This document shows, piece by piece, positions 35,251 to 47,783 of a stretch of 64,000 bases of DNA. Every line of letters begins with the position of its first letter. Positions within the stretch are counted from its first letter, which is position 1. The notes below the pieces were generated by a model that had not been told where the DNA came from, did no database searches, and was given only the letters and a program-made list of their open reading frames with translations. Made by a program: the position numbers and the translations under genes. This stretch comes from Certhia americana (Eukaryota; Chordata; Aves; Passeriformes; Certhiidae): contig CM031878.1 of NCBI GenBank assembly GCA_018697195.1, positions 62,933,471 through 62,997,470 of the forward strand, written 5' to 3'.

Positions 35251-35400
35251 GCATTTCCATGGTGCTCATCACTACAGTGTCTGAGTGCTTTACAGATCTT
35301 AATGTATTTGTCTTCATAGCACTTCTGTGCACTGAAGAAGAATTATCATTCTAATTTGACAGAGAGAGAACTGAGTTAGAATGAATTAGAAAATTTCCAC
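35251..35400 (+). repeat. Old SINE-like remnant
   Basis: A segment with GTGCTCATCACTACAGTGTC, GAGTGCTTTACAGATC, then GAATTATCATTCTAATTTGACAG and GAGAGAACTGAG resembles the core and 3' part of ancient amniote MIR/L2-type repeats. It is short and diverged; the call is from memory of the consensus style. Confidence 0.45.
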
Positions 35401-38400
35401 TATTTTTGAAGTCAATTTGAGATGCTTATGAGCTGATTTTTGAGATGATTAGATACAGGGTATGTTTTAGTTTAGACACAGTGTGGGATATGTCCAATGC
35501 GTGTTGCAGGTATAGATACCTAATGTTTTCAGACCATGGGAAGGGCTTGGATTTGCAAGAAAGAGGAATACAGAGGTAGTAACCATTTGCCAAAAGTTCT
35601 GTTAAGGTGATGTAGCAGTGAAAGATCCATGAGAGAATGATCAACACTTATTGAGGACACTATTCCATTTCACTGAATTTTCAGACCATCCCTTCTTTTC
35701 ATCAGGTTTCTGCTAAATCCACTGCTGCATGCTTCTAACTCCTAAAAAATTATTGGAAGGATTATATAGCATCCTACCCTGTATAATTCTGATTTGTCCC
35801 TAGAGCAAGACTCTTTAGAGAGCACTAGACGGGGAACAAATCCTGTGTAAAATAAATCTCCAAAGTATAATGCAAAGTCGCTTTAGAGATTTATTAATTT
35901 TGTGTAGGAAAGAAACATCAATAATGCTTTAAGCTAAGTTTTTGCATGTGATCTCTCAAGTTTTTTTTAAAAACCCAAGCAACAAAACAAAGCTGTGGGC
36001 TGCATGTCACTGTACAGATATTCACCTGGATCATGCTGGGTCTTTATCCAGCTCCAAGCTGAGCTGCAGCATAGTGTCTTCAAAACTTCAGTGATAGTAA
36101 AGATGATTTGTGAAGGATTTGATATAACCTAGGAACTCTGAGATTTGGAAACTCGTAGTCTAAATCTAAGTTCTAAAGAAGATTGTCATTGTGAGTTCGT
36201 GCCCTTTTTGCAAATTTGATCCTTTCTAGTCCTTTCCCTCCAGTTTATGAGAGATCCAGTTTTGTTCCTTTATTCCCAATTTGTGTCTTTTCTTCCCCTA
36301 GATGCCCCTTTCTCCCTGTTTATTGCAGTTCTTACTAGCTTAGTTTGCTTTCCTATGGAGCCCCTAATCAAGCTGCAGACTCCACAGACAGGCCTCAGGA
36401 AAAATGTCTTTCAAAATACCCTTTGATGCAGATTTTTCATACTGCTGTGCCTTAAGTGATACCTGTGTCCTCACAAACCTATTTTTATACTTCTGTTTAA
36501 CACATTGCAATTCAAAACACTATTGTTTCTATGCTGTTTCAGCTTGAACCTTATTCCCCCTATTGACAATAGCATGCAAAAAATAAAGATCCATAAGATT
36601 ATTGACTGAAAATGTAGTATCTGTCCGTGTTATGAATTCCTTGTGTGTTCTGGGTAAATCATGAAAATTTGCTGTCAGTTTCCACCCCACAGAAAAAACA
36701 GGGACAGCAATATTTTCATTCTTTAGTCCACATATTTCTTTGTCCATGTCTAGCCCGGACATGCTTAAGATTATTGCTGAGTTTAATTCCACTCTTTTCA
36801 CAGGGTAGGAGGGTAAAGTCCTTTTGCCCCATGGCAGTGCTACTGGAATAGGATCCTGATCTCAATTAGGGCCTTTGAACTCTTTTCCAGTGCCAGTTCC
36901 AGCAAATAACAGCAAAGTGGCAGGACTTATTACTAAACACATAAAACATGCATGGTGCTGTGTGAAAGATTATAACAAAATTGCCTTTCTAACCTGCACA
37001 GTAAAAGGATGAAATGGTACATCTCAAAGCCTGTTTGATAAGACAGTCATGATACAAGTGGATTTTAAGAGTTCATAACATTTATTCTAGAAGGACAATA
37101 TTGTCTTTATTTGAGAAGTAATACATATCTGATATTGCCTCTTTTTACATCATGGTGTAATCTACAGCAGAAGACATATGAAAAAATAGGACTGCTGAAG
37201 AACACAAAAACTAAAAGCTTGTTCAAATAAGGCAAACCACTTAGGGGGAAGAAAGAAAAGAGAAGAAGGTACAGAGGAAAAATTAATCTCTTGGAACAGT
37301 GTAAATAAGACATGGATAAAGGAAGGATATAGCAATTAATACAAGTCTGTGCATATGTGCATATGTGTTCTGTCACTGTGTCTTGCAGGCATTCATTACT
37401 GATCGATATTAATACCAAGTTCTTAAAATTCACTGAGAAATCCCATAGCCACCACTGTAGTACCAATTCATTACAGTTTCAAAATATGAATGATTTTGCT
37501 TGGCATTGTGGGACATAATCTCTGCAGCACAAAGGTAAAACACTATAAATCATTTAGAAGAGGAGAATACAGGAAGAAATGTCAGAGAATTAAGGTATGT
37601 AGTTAAAAGAGGCACCCAGGAATGTTTCATTTTCACTACTTTTTCAGTGACATTTTTGATTTTATTTTGCTGGAGGGTAGAGAGATGATTACACCAACCC
37701 ACACATAGTAAGAATCAATCTGTAGAAGATACTTCTTAGTAACCACACAGGCTGCAGCAGTTCTATCTTATCATCTTTTGTTGTGTGGAGGTATCTTATT
37801 TTCCAACATAAGCAGTTAAATCTAATAATCCTATTACTGTAACAAAGTAGGATGCTACATTCCTCCAAAGAACAAAAAAGACAAAAATTAAATACATTTT
37901 GAGACATTAAAAGAGCCTTTTAAAATCTGCTTTATTTGGTGCTTGGATTTGTGCATAGATGTCTGTTATTAAAGAAATAAGTGAATGATCATTAAATGAC
38001 TTGTAGTTGTTCTATCATGAAGGACACTTTATGGGATCTTGTCATGGTTCTACTCAGTAGAAGGATCAGGCAATTGCAATTAGGGGAGTCTGTGAGGGAT
38101 TTTTGTATCTGCTGCATCCTGCACAGGGAGTGTGATCAAGCATCTCATTAAAAGCTTGGTAGAGATTTTGGTGTGGCTGAGAGCAAATTGATTAAAGTTC
38201 AGTCTGGATAGTATTACTAAGATAACAGCAGGGAAGGCAACCAGAGGATATGGAAAAGATGATGCTAAGCATGTGCATCCTTCAGCTGCCACTCCATCTG
38301 ACTTCTAAGCTGGAGAACACCTTACTAGATTTCCTACAGCCTTTACATCATTGTGTAGCTGCATGGATCTGGGTGGCATTTTATTTTTTTTTATCTCTAG

Positions 38401-38815
38401 ATCAGGGCATGATATTACAGTGAACTCTTGAGCTTTGAAACTGATGAAGAATTAAGCTACTTATTTCTAGAGCAAAGCATCATACTATGAACATTTCCTA
38501 AAAGGTTTGTGTGCTCAGCCTCTGCTGAGCTCAGATAGAGCAGGTGTGCTGATTTAAGCTGAGCACTGAAGCTTTGGTGGAAAGGGGGTTGACGTCTATA
38601 AAACAAGAAGGAGGGAGTTTGAAAGACTCTCTTGCCAAGCAACCTGCAGACCATTCAGCTATAAAATGGGAATAATGCTATTCATTGTGGCACTTGTCAT
38701 ACTAAATGGAAGGCTCTATGCAATTTCTGGGTTGGATTTTCTTGACAAAGACAGGGCTGATCACAACAGTTTTTTCTATTGAGCTACTTGATTATTCAGG
38801 GAGCTCTCCTGTATT
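35401..38815. other. Non-coding DNA, no gene recognised
   Basis: No open frame above 119 codons, and the longest (37107-37466, minus) shows no domain. No repeat ends were found. Confidence 0.6.
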
Positions 38816-38821
38816 ACCTTC

Positions 38822-39311
38822 TGTCACAGTCCTGCCACGAGCCTGGATAGCAGTGGGGTAAGAGGTAGAAGTCCCCTCAAAAGTGTCTCCTTAAAGAAGC
38901 TGCTGGGTGGCACTGGCACTCATTCTCAACTCACACTCACAACACTACACTGGGCAGCTGGCAACGTGCTCAGCAGCAAAGGAGTGGGAAGGGTCTCCAC
39001 TTGGAGTTACAAGGCAGTTCATTAAATCCAACACTTCAAGGAGTCCAGGGACAAAGACAGACACTAATGGAGGGCCCAGGGGTTAGATAGGGGGACTGGG
39101 GAGAGAGGAGCAGTAAATGAGGAAATGGGGGATGGGGCACTGCGGCAAAACGGGGCCAATGGGAAAGTGGGGATGGGAGAACATTCTAGGGAATACACAT
39201 ATAAGGAATAAAGGGGTGGAGAGGCCAGCAGGCCAACTGGGGAGGCAGAACTGGGGTATATTGGCATGTACATTTCTGAGCCCTGTTCCCTTGGGCCAAC
39301 TGGCCTCCACA
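38822..39311 (-). repeat. Solo LTR (family F), 490 bp, 6-bp TSD ACCTTC
   Basis: On the minus strand it starts TGTGGAGGCCAG at 39311 and ends GGACTGTGACA at 38822. A perfect 6-bp duplication ACCTTC is at 38816-38821 and 39312-39317. A TATA-like CCTTATATGTG lies near 39195 on the minus strand. The 6-bp TSD suggests class II (ERVK-like). Open frames on both strands here are shadows. Confidence 0.8.
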
Positions 39312-39347
39312 ACCTTCACCTGAACAAGATGTGGTTTGTCTGAGCTT

Positions 39348-39982
39348 TGTCGTGGTTAGAACAAGGCAGGAGCCTCCCTTGGAATGGAGAATGTAGAGCC
39401 CCTCCCTCCAAATTATAACTTTGAAATTAAGGGGATCTCGGGCAAAGATATGGGAATAGGAATAAAAGTTCATTTTTAGGGAAACTAAAATAAAAAAAAC
39501 CAAACCCCAAAACAAAACACATGCAATATTACAAAAGAGCAAAACAAACAAACAAATAAATAAATAAACAAAACCACTGACAGAGTCAGGATATAACCTG
39601 TGGAGTCAGGTTGTTGGTAGCAGTCCAATTAAATGGTGGCTGCAGTCCTTCTGGCATGGCAGATGTAGCTCTGTTGAAGTGATGCTCCTGTAGAAAGAGT
39701 GGAGTTTTTCACTGAAGGTCCAGTGGTGATAGATGGGCCTGGTCTTCCTCTGAGAATCCAGTGGAAAGACTGCTTAGAGTTCCACCTCCCAGATTTTTAT
39801 CCAGGTAGGAATGTTTGGCTTCTCCCCCTGGATGGAGCAATTCCCAGTGGAATGATGTAATTTTATCAGTGAGACTCAATGGCCCATTAGCAGAAGATAA
39901 CTCTTTGGAGGGAGGCTGGGTTGTGGAAGAGACAAGAAAACTGCCCCAGCTATTTTTTTTGACAGTTGGCCATTGACAGACA

Positions 39983-40023
<41 letters not shown>

Positions 40024-40099
40024 ACATGCAAATGCCAGATTCAACAGATGGTGATAGAATACACAGTTTTGATTACATTTTGCGCTGCAACCCATGTCA
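39348..40099 (-). repeat. Diverged family B-type LTR, about 752 bp
   Basis: The left end TGTCGTGGTTAG is followed by a block (GGGGATCTCGGGCAAAGATA, then GGAATAGGAATAAAAGTTC) matching the U5/R layout of family B at 24700-24790. The right end reads GCAACCCATGTCA, comparable with the family B start. Flanks share GCTT (39344-39347 and 40100-40103; GCTTT if one terminal base is lost). It carries a CA microsatellite. The length agrees with the two family B copies (755 and 775 bp). Confidence 0.65.
39986..40026 (+). repeat. (CA)n microsatellite
   Basis: About 16 uninterrupted CA units, then ATACACACA. Threonine-histidine open frames here are artefacts of the repeat. Confidence 0.9.
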
Positions 40100-40104
40100 G
40101 CTTT

Positions 40105-41329
40105 CAACAGAATCCCATGGTCAGATACTATGTCACTCTACAACGTATTGACAAAATGTCAGACTGTTCCCACTCAGTGATAATGAGACTAAGATAAGGG
40201 AAAGAATGTGCAAATATCCTGAAATATGGTTTTAAAAAGCTGATGCATTTGATGGTGCATTTAATAATTGCATTTAATAATCTGGAGCTGATATATTCAA
40301 ATCCTTCCTTATCCAAATACTAGTATACTAGGAATCAAGGTGAACAGTATTAAGGAATAAATCAGCCTGAAAATGTATCTCTTTTCCTTTGCGAGTTTTC
40401 ACTGAAATCAGTTCCTTTGTAAGCCTCCCTGCTTAACTTCAGGAATGTCAGAACCTGTATGAAAAAAAGTTTGAAAACAAATTTAAGTCTAAAGGAACTG
40501 CAGAAATGCTCTCTTATCAACAATTATTAATAATTTCTTCTTTTCCATATTCCAGTATTTAAGCCAGAAGAAAAATCTCTGGTTTCTTAGATTTTTTAAA
40601 AAATACCTGATTTCTAAATGTTAATGGCAACTTTTAAAATTGCCATTAAAAATAGGGATTTATAATATCTATCAAACTATTAGAAACAATAGAATTCTCA
40701 TGAAAAAAACCTATACAGTTTCATTTCAAACTAAGAGGAAAGAATGAAATTTCACTGCTCCAGTAAAGTAGAAAGAGCTGACTGCTGAGTTTGTGCCTTT
40801 TCTCTCTAACAGCTGAACTAGGTACCTCAATCTTTACTTGACTGTCCTGAAAGCACAACAAAAAGGGGAATCAGTTTGCACAGCAGTCTCTGGATTCTGC
40901 TTTGGAAGCTTCTGAACTTTCCAGGGATGGGGTCCATAATCACTGCAGAAAACCCACAAATCTCTGAGAAACCTGATGGTTCCTGCTGCCACTGGGTGGG
41001 GGTGGGGTGAATGTTGGGAGCTCATGACCCTGACTTCAACAGGAAGGCTCCTGCCCCACCCTAGGGCTTACAGCCACAGCACAGGCTTCACCCTGAAAGT
41101 GGAAGAGGAGCCAGAAGAAACCAGATGAGCCTTCAAGTGAAGTGTTTGGGCCACCTGGCCCCAGACTATCCAGGAGGAAGGGATTGTAATAGGCAGCTCC
41201 ATTGTAAGAACTGAGATACTGAATGCCTTTCTTGTTGTCTTTACTAGCAAGGCCAGTCAGAAAGGAAGGAGCAAATAAAATAAGGAAGATCCCATTCTTT
41301 GAATTTGGTCAGTGAATACTTATAGCAAA
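40105..41329. other. Non-coding spacer
   Basis: No gene or repeat recognised. Confidence 0.55.
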
Positions 41330-42045
41330 ATGGACTTCCATCAGTCCATGGGCTGTGGTGGGATGGACCCACAAATGCTGAGGGGACTGATGTCACTGCA
41401 AGGCCACTCTCAATGATCTTAGGTCATGGGGATCAATGATCATGGTGACTGGGGATCCCAGTGGGCACCAAGTGTTGAACTTGCTGTTGAACACCAGCAA
41501 TGTGCCCTCGCAGCGAAGAAGTCCAATGGCATTATGGACACCTTAGGAGTATTGCCAGCAGGTCAAGGGAGACAATCCACTCTACTCAGACTGGGGAAGC
41601 AACACCTGGGAGTGTTGTGTCCAGTGCTGGCTTCCCAGGACAAGACAGATATGGACATACTGGGAGAGTCCCCTTAAGGGTCACAAATATGTTGGACTGG
41701 AGCATCTCTTCTAGGAGGAAAGGCTGGGAAAGTTGGGACTGTTCATGCTGGGCAAGAGAAGGTTTAGGGGAATCTCATCTGCAGGGAGGAAGTAAAGAGG
41801 ATAGAGCCAGGTTCTTTCCAGTGGTGCCCAGTAACAGGAGCAGAGGCAAAGGGCTCAGATTGTGACCAAGCACTGCCACAGGTTGCTGAGGGATGTGGTG
41901 GAGTCTCCCTCCTTGGAGGTATACAAAGTCCATCTGGATATGGTCCAGTGTAATCAGCTCTAGGTGGCCCTGCTTGAGCAGGGGAAGTTGGATCAGGTGA
42001 CCTCCAAAGATCCCTTCCAAACTCAGCTATTCTATCGTATGATGA
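41330..42045 (+). mobile_element. CR1 LINE, 5'-truncated with internal deletion
   Basis: It reads as the end of CR1 ORF2 on the plus strand, with QQCALAAKKSNGIM near 41494-41535, then the 3' UTR. It ends with CTATTCTATCGTATGATGAG, a slightly altered CR1 3' terminus. An earlier ORF2 piece (GGGATGGACCCACAAATGC, about 41370) joins at about 41440-41465 directly to the later part, skipping several hundred bases of ORF2. The 5' limit is approximate. Frameshifted and inactive. Confidence 0.85.
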
Positions 42046-45000
42046 GAAATAAATAATATTGTACTTTCTGATTAGTTTTTATAACTCATAATTATTTTAT
42101 AGTCCATTAAGGTACATAATGTATGTATAGTACTGTTTTTCCTTATGTTGACAAGACACATTTTTCTTGTCTATTTCTTGGACCAGAGACTAGTGCATGA
42201 TACAGGGTACTACAAAATAATGCCTGATACAGAATGCTTTTGCCTCATCTTGGATAAAGTTCAAGACTTTATTCTTTAGAAATTTTTTTTCAGTTCTAAA
42301 TGTGAACATTACCAGCAGGTAATCTAGGGGTAAAAAAGAAAAAAATGAACTCAGCAATCACATTTTATGCTAGGTGGATGGGTCAGGTTAAACAAGACAA
42401 TATGAAATGGTTCAGCTAGATGCAAGGGGAAGTTGCTGTGATATGGCTATAAAGCTCAGGAAAGGAGCACTTTTGTGGGAATTCATGGAGGGAATGCTAG
42501 GACATTTCAGTACAGGGGAAAAAGGTTTGCAGATTGATGTATGTCTGAGTTCACAGAGGATGAGTCTGGAGTGACTGATGGGTGAATATTGACTATTGAA
42601 ACTGGCTACATTTCACATTTGCTGCACACAGTGACATTTCTAATGCAATATGGCCAATCTGGCAGTCCTCCATCCTTCAGAAAAAAGCCTCCAAACTTCT
42701 GAATGAAGAAGGAATACTTTGTTCTATTATGTCATGTTCTCACACTGTTTTTCTTTTCCCTTTAAGATGCTGTGCTCTGACAATCTGGCTGCCGCACACT
42801 TCCTTTGGATCTGTTACTGATGCAAACTAGATAGACTCTTGAAAAGACTAATACTATTTACTGCATTATTGAATCTCAAAATGTTCATACTCAAGTTTTT
42901 CACTCTTATGATAAGCTTTGTTGAAAAGAAAAAAAGGATGGACATTATTACAGGTGAATTTATCAATGTTTGTTTACTGTGAGAGTTTCCAACATTTCAC
43001 AGATGAGAACCTGAGTCTCCAAGTCTCTTTTAAAAAATTATACACCAAAGCCAAAATTGCCAAAACTATGCTAAAGAATTTTTAAGCACCTCTTCTGTTT
43101 TTTTCCTTTGACTAGTTGCCTAAAGATAGAAATATGCACTAGCTCTTACATTGAGAAGGATCTATCTATGTTCCTGAATCTATAATCACACATTTGTTAA
43201 TGATGAATGTTGGAATGATTGTGTACAAGATGAAAAGATGCTGTTACAATCTATTTAGAAAACGTTGATTGTCCAAAAAAAAAAAAAAAAAAGGATATGG
43301 TCTATATGTCACATATGCTTCAAATTAGTTATAACCTGGAGGCAAAGTTATCTTGAAAGCATCTGGATTATTTTCTAACAGGTAAAATACAAAGCAGGAT
43401 CTTCTATATATCGTATAAGTGCCATGGATCACTAAAAGTCACTGAAGTGCTGGGTGAGCAGCTGATGGCAAACAGTATATAACATGCAGGGTGGAAAAAA
43501 ACACGAGTTGCCAGTCTGAATAACATGAAATTCATGGAGTTCTTCTACCAGTACTACAACATCCTTGAAAACTTTGAAAATCCTAAAGAATAAATTCTTG
43601 AATAAGATTCAAGGAGAGAGAGGAGGGATAATATCATTCATTATTTTGTAATGTGACAAGTTTATTTGTGATGAAGTATGAGTTTGAAACTGGATGATTG
43701 CTTATTATATTCTGATTACCTGTGTATGTGAAAATGGAACTCATACTCACAAGATATATGTGTGTGAGACTTCACAAATGGATTTTAAATCTTAGTAGTT
43801 GCCATACTAAGCTACTTAAGTCCAAATCTTTAACCTTCAGTTTCGGCCATGTGACCTGCTGTCTAATACAGAGAAATATAAGGTCAATAATGGTGTCCCT
43901 TGCTTACACCAGCATGCACTGGGTACCTAACACTGATTTCTTATAAAATTGATTCATTGATTCTTCTTATAAAGCTCAGCTTTTTCAGTGCTGACAAGCT
44001 TGCTGCCCACCACCACAGCTCTCTCTGGATCACAAATCTTACAGGGTTGGTGGGTGCTTGATCCAACACACCAAACATAGTCACAACCTAAAAAAGAGAT
44101 GCAAACTCTAAGCACAGCAAAAAAGAACAGAAAAAACTGCTGAAATTGCCTATGCATTAAGCTTATGGTGAAATATATTGTAATTACTTGGTAGGTAGAC
44201 GTCCCTCAGGAGGAAGAGACACCCAGTGCTGTCAAGGCCAGGGAGTTTTCAGCAGGCTTTCAGAGAGAATACTCCTAATGAGGGGAAGAGTATATATAGC
44301 TCCAGGTTTTTTTCTCAATTCTTACTCACTTATATCCATGACAATAGGTTTGTGAAAGTAAATTAAAAGTCTATTAGTGAATTGCAATTTCAATAATTTT
44401 ATTGCAATTTAACTTTAGGAGTAACTTGAATGAGTTTTTCTTATAGGGCTGCTAACTTGAAATTTAGTACAGCTTAGAATCACTATCCAGTGGGAACTTA
44501 CTATCATGTCTTTAAATAGAGAAAATCTCTTACATAAATGGCACTTTGATAGTTTATGCCTGTCCATCTTTATGAAAAATTACCCACACAGTCATCTTGC
44601 TCACCCAGAATCTGTGAATTTTTCTCCAAGCTGCTTTTAGACTGGTTTAACATTTAATAGAAGCTGTGATGCTTGAAGACTTAAAGCATCTTCTAGTTCA
44701 ATCATATTCAAATGACAAAATCTTTCCTATTAATTATTATAGCAGTATGAAAGCAGGCTGTAGACACTGGGATTTCAAACTGGTTTAGTCAAAGAGATAG
44801 AATTGGGAAAATAAATTGTGAATGTGATTTAAAGAAAGATAAAATCTCTGCCATTTAAGCAATTGTAACTTCTAGGTCAAGATTTGACATTCTTTAGCCA
44901 GCAGAATTTGCTAAGTCTGTCTTTGATCTGCAGTCCAATATTAGCTTCTACTAAATGCTTCACTTGTTACTTATTATAGGTCTGACATCAACATGTAGCA

Positions 45001-47702
45001 ATTGTAAAAGAAAATGGTTCAGCTTTGGAAAGCCATTTCAAATAGTCATTCCTTCGCACACAGATGTTTTTCTCGTGCCTGCTAAATTACTTGGATGGAT
45101 CATCTCTTTACTACATTTGGCTTAGTGAGAGGAGCTGGCTACAAAAGCACTGCTATGTCCTTTGTATCTGCCTGAAGATGATGTCATCACCCACCTACCC
45201 CCTTGTATCAGGAAATAAAAACAAAGAATGGCTTAATTTCAGGCCAGTTAGCATACTATATTCAAATGAGGGAATGTGGAAGCTTTAAGTTTAAGGATGG
45301 AACAGCCAGCGAGTCTGTTCGCAACCATACATCTTTACAAAAGAGTTTGCAAGCTGTTGCATGTTCCTTCTCTTTCTGAAAACATTTTAATTCAGGTGTA
45401 TCTTTATTTCTTCATATAAACAGCAAAATTAGACAGGAGCAATTTTCATTTAAACATTGTCAAGATCTAAGTGTAACTTTTTGTTCAATAGTATTAAAAA
45501 CAGCTGAAATATGAAGCTGGTTATAAACAGCTGAGAAATGTTCTTTCTAATTCCCTGAAAATTTCCCTGGATTACTCTAAAGAGATCTAAAAGCAAATTT
45601 CCACTGGCCTAGGAAACTTGCATTCTCTAGCTTTTTCAAGGCTTGCTCTAGTATAGGCCTATGGAGAGAAAAGCTTCCCTACAATGCTGAGTTATTAACT
45701 GTTATAAATCATTGTGCCTAGGTGTTCTACTTTCCTCAAGATCTTTAACAGATGAGCTCTGGCAAACCTTATTGCAGTGCTTCAAAACATTCTTTTCCCA
45801 GCTATCTAACTGATCTTTTTCTGAAGATTATGCCCAGTAGATGAGTTGAAAAAAGAAGAAAGTTTTTGAGCTTCAGTTGCTTTGTAAGCCAAACCTTTAA
45901 TGTAAAATGTGGCTGACAAAGGTGAGCTGTATTATAGTCGTAATCTGTGTACAGCTGACTGTGAAGTATGTTGACACTGCTGTACATAAGTGACTCCTAT
46001 CAGAATTTTGGTGAGAAGCAGCTGCAAGTTGGTAGAATCATAGATAGCCGCAGCTGTTTGAGCATGTGTTTCAGAGTCTGTTTTCTGTCTCAGGAATGCT
46101 CAGTTTATCACACATAAGAGAAACATCTTTGTAGTGCACTTTCCACAATCAACAAAGCTCTTTAATATTGACATTAAAGACAACTAATGTACTGGTTGAT
46201 CATTTCAACTGAGGGATCAGTAAGTTTAGTGACTGAGCTGCTCTTTTTTCTAATGCAGAGATGAAATACAGCATAGGCAAAACAAGAAGAATCACCTTTC
46301 AGTAATTTTTTATTCATGGAAAATATGCTTATCAGAAAAATATCAGTTTTCTACTTTTTGATGCATACTCCAATTTATAAGAAGAGTCTTTAATGCCTGT
46401 TCTAACCCAAGGATTCAATCCATTCAATTCATTAAAGAAACGTCAGAGCAGGGATACAGAGAGCACTACATGTAGAGGTTCCTTTTGAACTGATGAAGAG
46501 AAAATGAAGATGCTGAGCTGTTCTCATATGAGAAGTATGAACAGAACTTCTCTAATACAAAGCCACAAAACTGAGAACACAGGCATAACAAGCATCATGG
46601 ATTTGCCTCTTTATGCTAAATTTATTCATTTCTTGGACCCAGGAGAGAGGGATCAGGCAATTCTGAAAAAAAGACTGAGAAAAGTTAGCTGGAAGGGATT
46701 AAGCAATTTTTTCTTACTGCCTCTTCATTTTGTCTCAGAGAAGAGAGAGAGTTAAAGACAAAAGACAGTGGCTACCTGAGATTGCTTAAATTTATTGTGC
46801 AATTTTTATTTGGAGAATGAAATGGAGGAAGGACATGGATACATTCTGGGGCTTCAGTTAATTCATTTGGAATCAAATACACAGAAATTTCATGACTTCT
46901 CAGAAAATGTTCTTCTGTCAAATTAGATGTTGAGCATGTCATGGTCTCCCTATGCATCATGTATCACCAGAAAGGTTACACTCACAACACACTAAGACTT
47001 CAAGAGAAAAAAATTAGAAATCCGCCATACCACAGTTTTGTTCAGTATCTGTCACTTCCTGTGGCTACTGAGTCCTTGCAGACCATGGAAACTAAAAAGG
47101 AGATCATTTGTGAATGCAATGGTCCTTGAATTCACTGCTTTCACCAGAGTGATGAATTCAAGGAAAATTCAAAAGCAGAGTGGCTTTTTCTTCTAGTCAA
47201 TCCTTTCAATCTGCTCACTAATCTGATCCTTTGTAAACTCACGTTGTCCAGGAGATGTGCATCATTCATAAATATATTGCTAGTTTAGAATGCATTAATT
47301 TACAAATGTGGTTATTCTACCTGGGAAATGATCTTGCTGCCTCCAGTACTATTTGGTCAAATTATCAACCTTACCCTCTTGTTTTTGACCTTTGACAAGC
47401 CCAGATGTTCAGTCTCAATCAGCACAGGCAAACAAGCTTCCTTCCAAGTCATGAAAAGCTTCTACCACTACCAATTCTCTTTTCTTTTTGTATCCCTGTC
47501 ACAGCTCAGTCAGCCTGAAGTTGGAAGGGAAGTTCTTTCTATTCCCCCTAGAGAAAAATGCCACAGTATAGGTCTAGGTCAATTGGTATCTTGGTAGATT
47601 ACCTTCTTTTTTCTCTCTGATATAAGAGAGGAAACACTTTGGAATATCCAGTGGAGTTTAACTAGTTTAGCAAACTAAAGCCAGTACTGTTCATCAGTGA
47701 GT
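42046..47702. other. Non-coding AT-rich DNA
   Basis: No transposable element or supported gene. A run of 18 A's is at 43275-43292. A possible minus-strand exon at about 43964-44090 is listed as a finding only. Confidence 0.55.
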
Positions 47703-47783
47703 GTTCACTTTCAAGAAATGTTTTAAAAATATAAAAATAAAATTATAATATGTTATAAATGTTCACTTTCAATAAATGTTTAT
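47703..47783 (+). repeat. Short local duplication
   Basis: GTTCACTTTCAAGAAATGTTT at about 47703-47723 recurs as GTTCACTTTCAATAAATGTTT at about 47760-47780, with an A/T-only spacer between. Confidence 0.75.

Noticed and set aside
37107..37466. 119-codon minus-strand open frame with hydrophobic stretches
   Set aside because: No domain, start context or splice sites; T-rich strands commonly give Leu/Phe-rich frames.
39966..40197. Open frames with Thr-His repeats
   Set aside because: Direct translation of the CA microsatellite.
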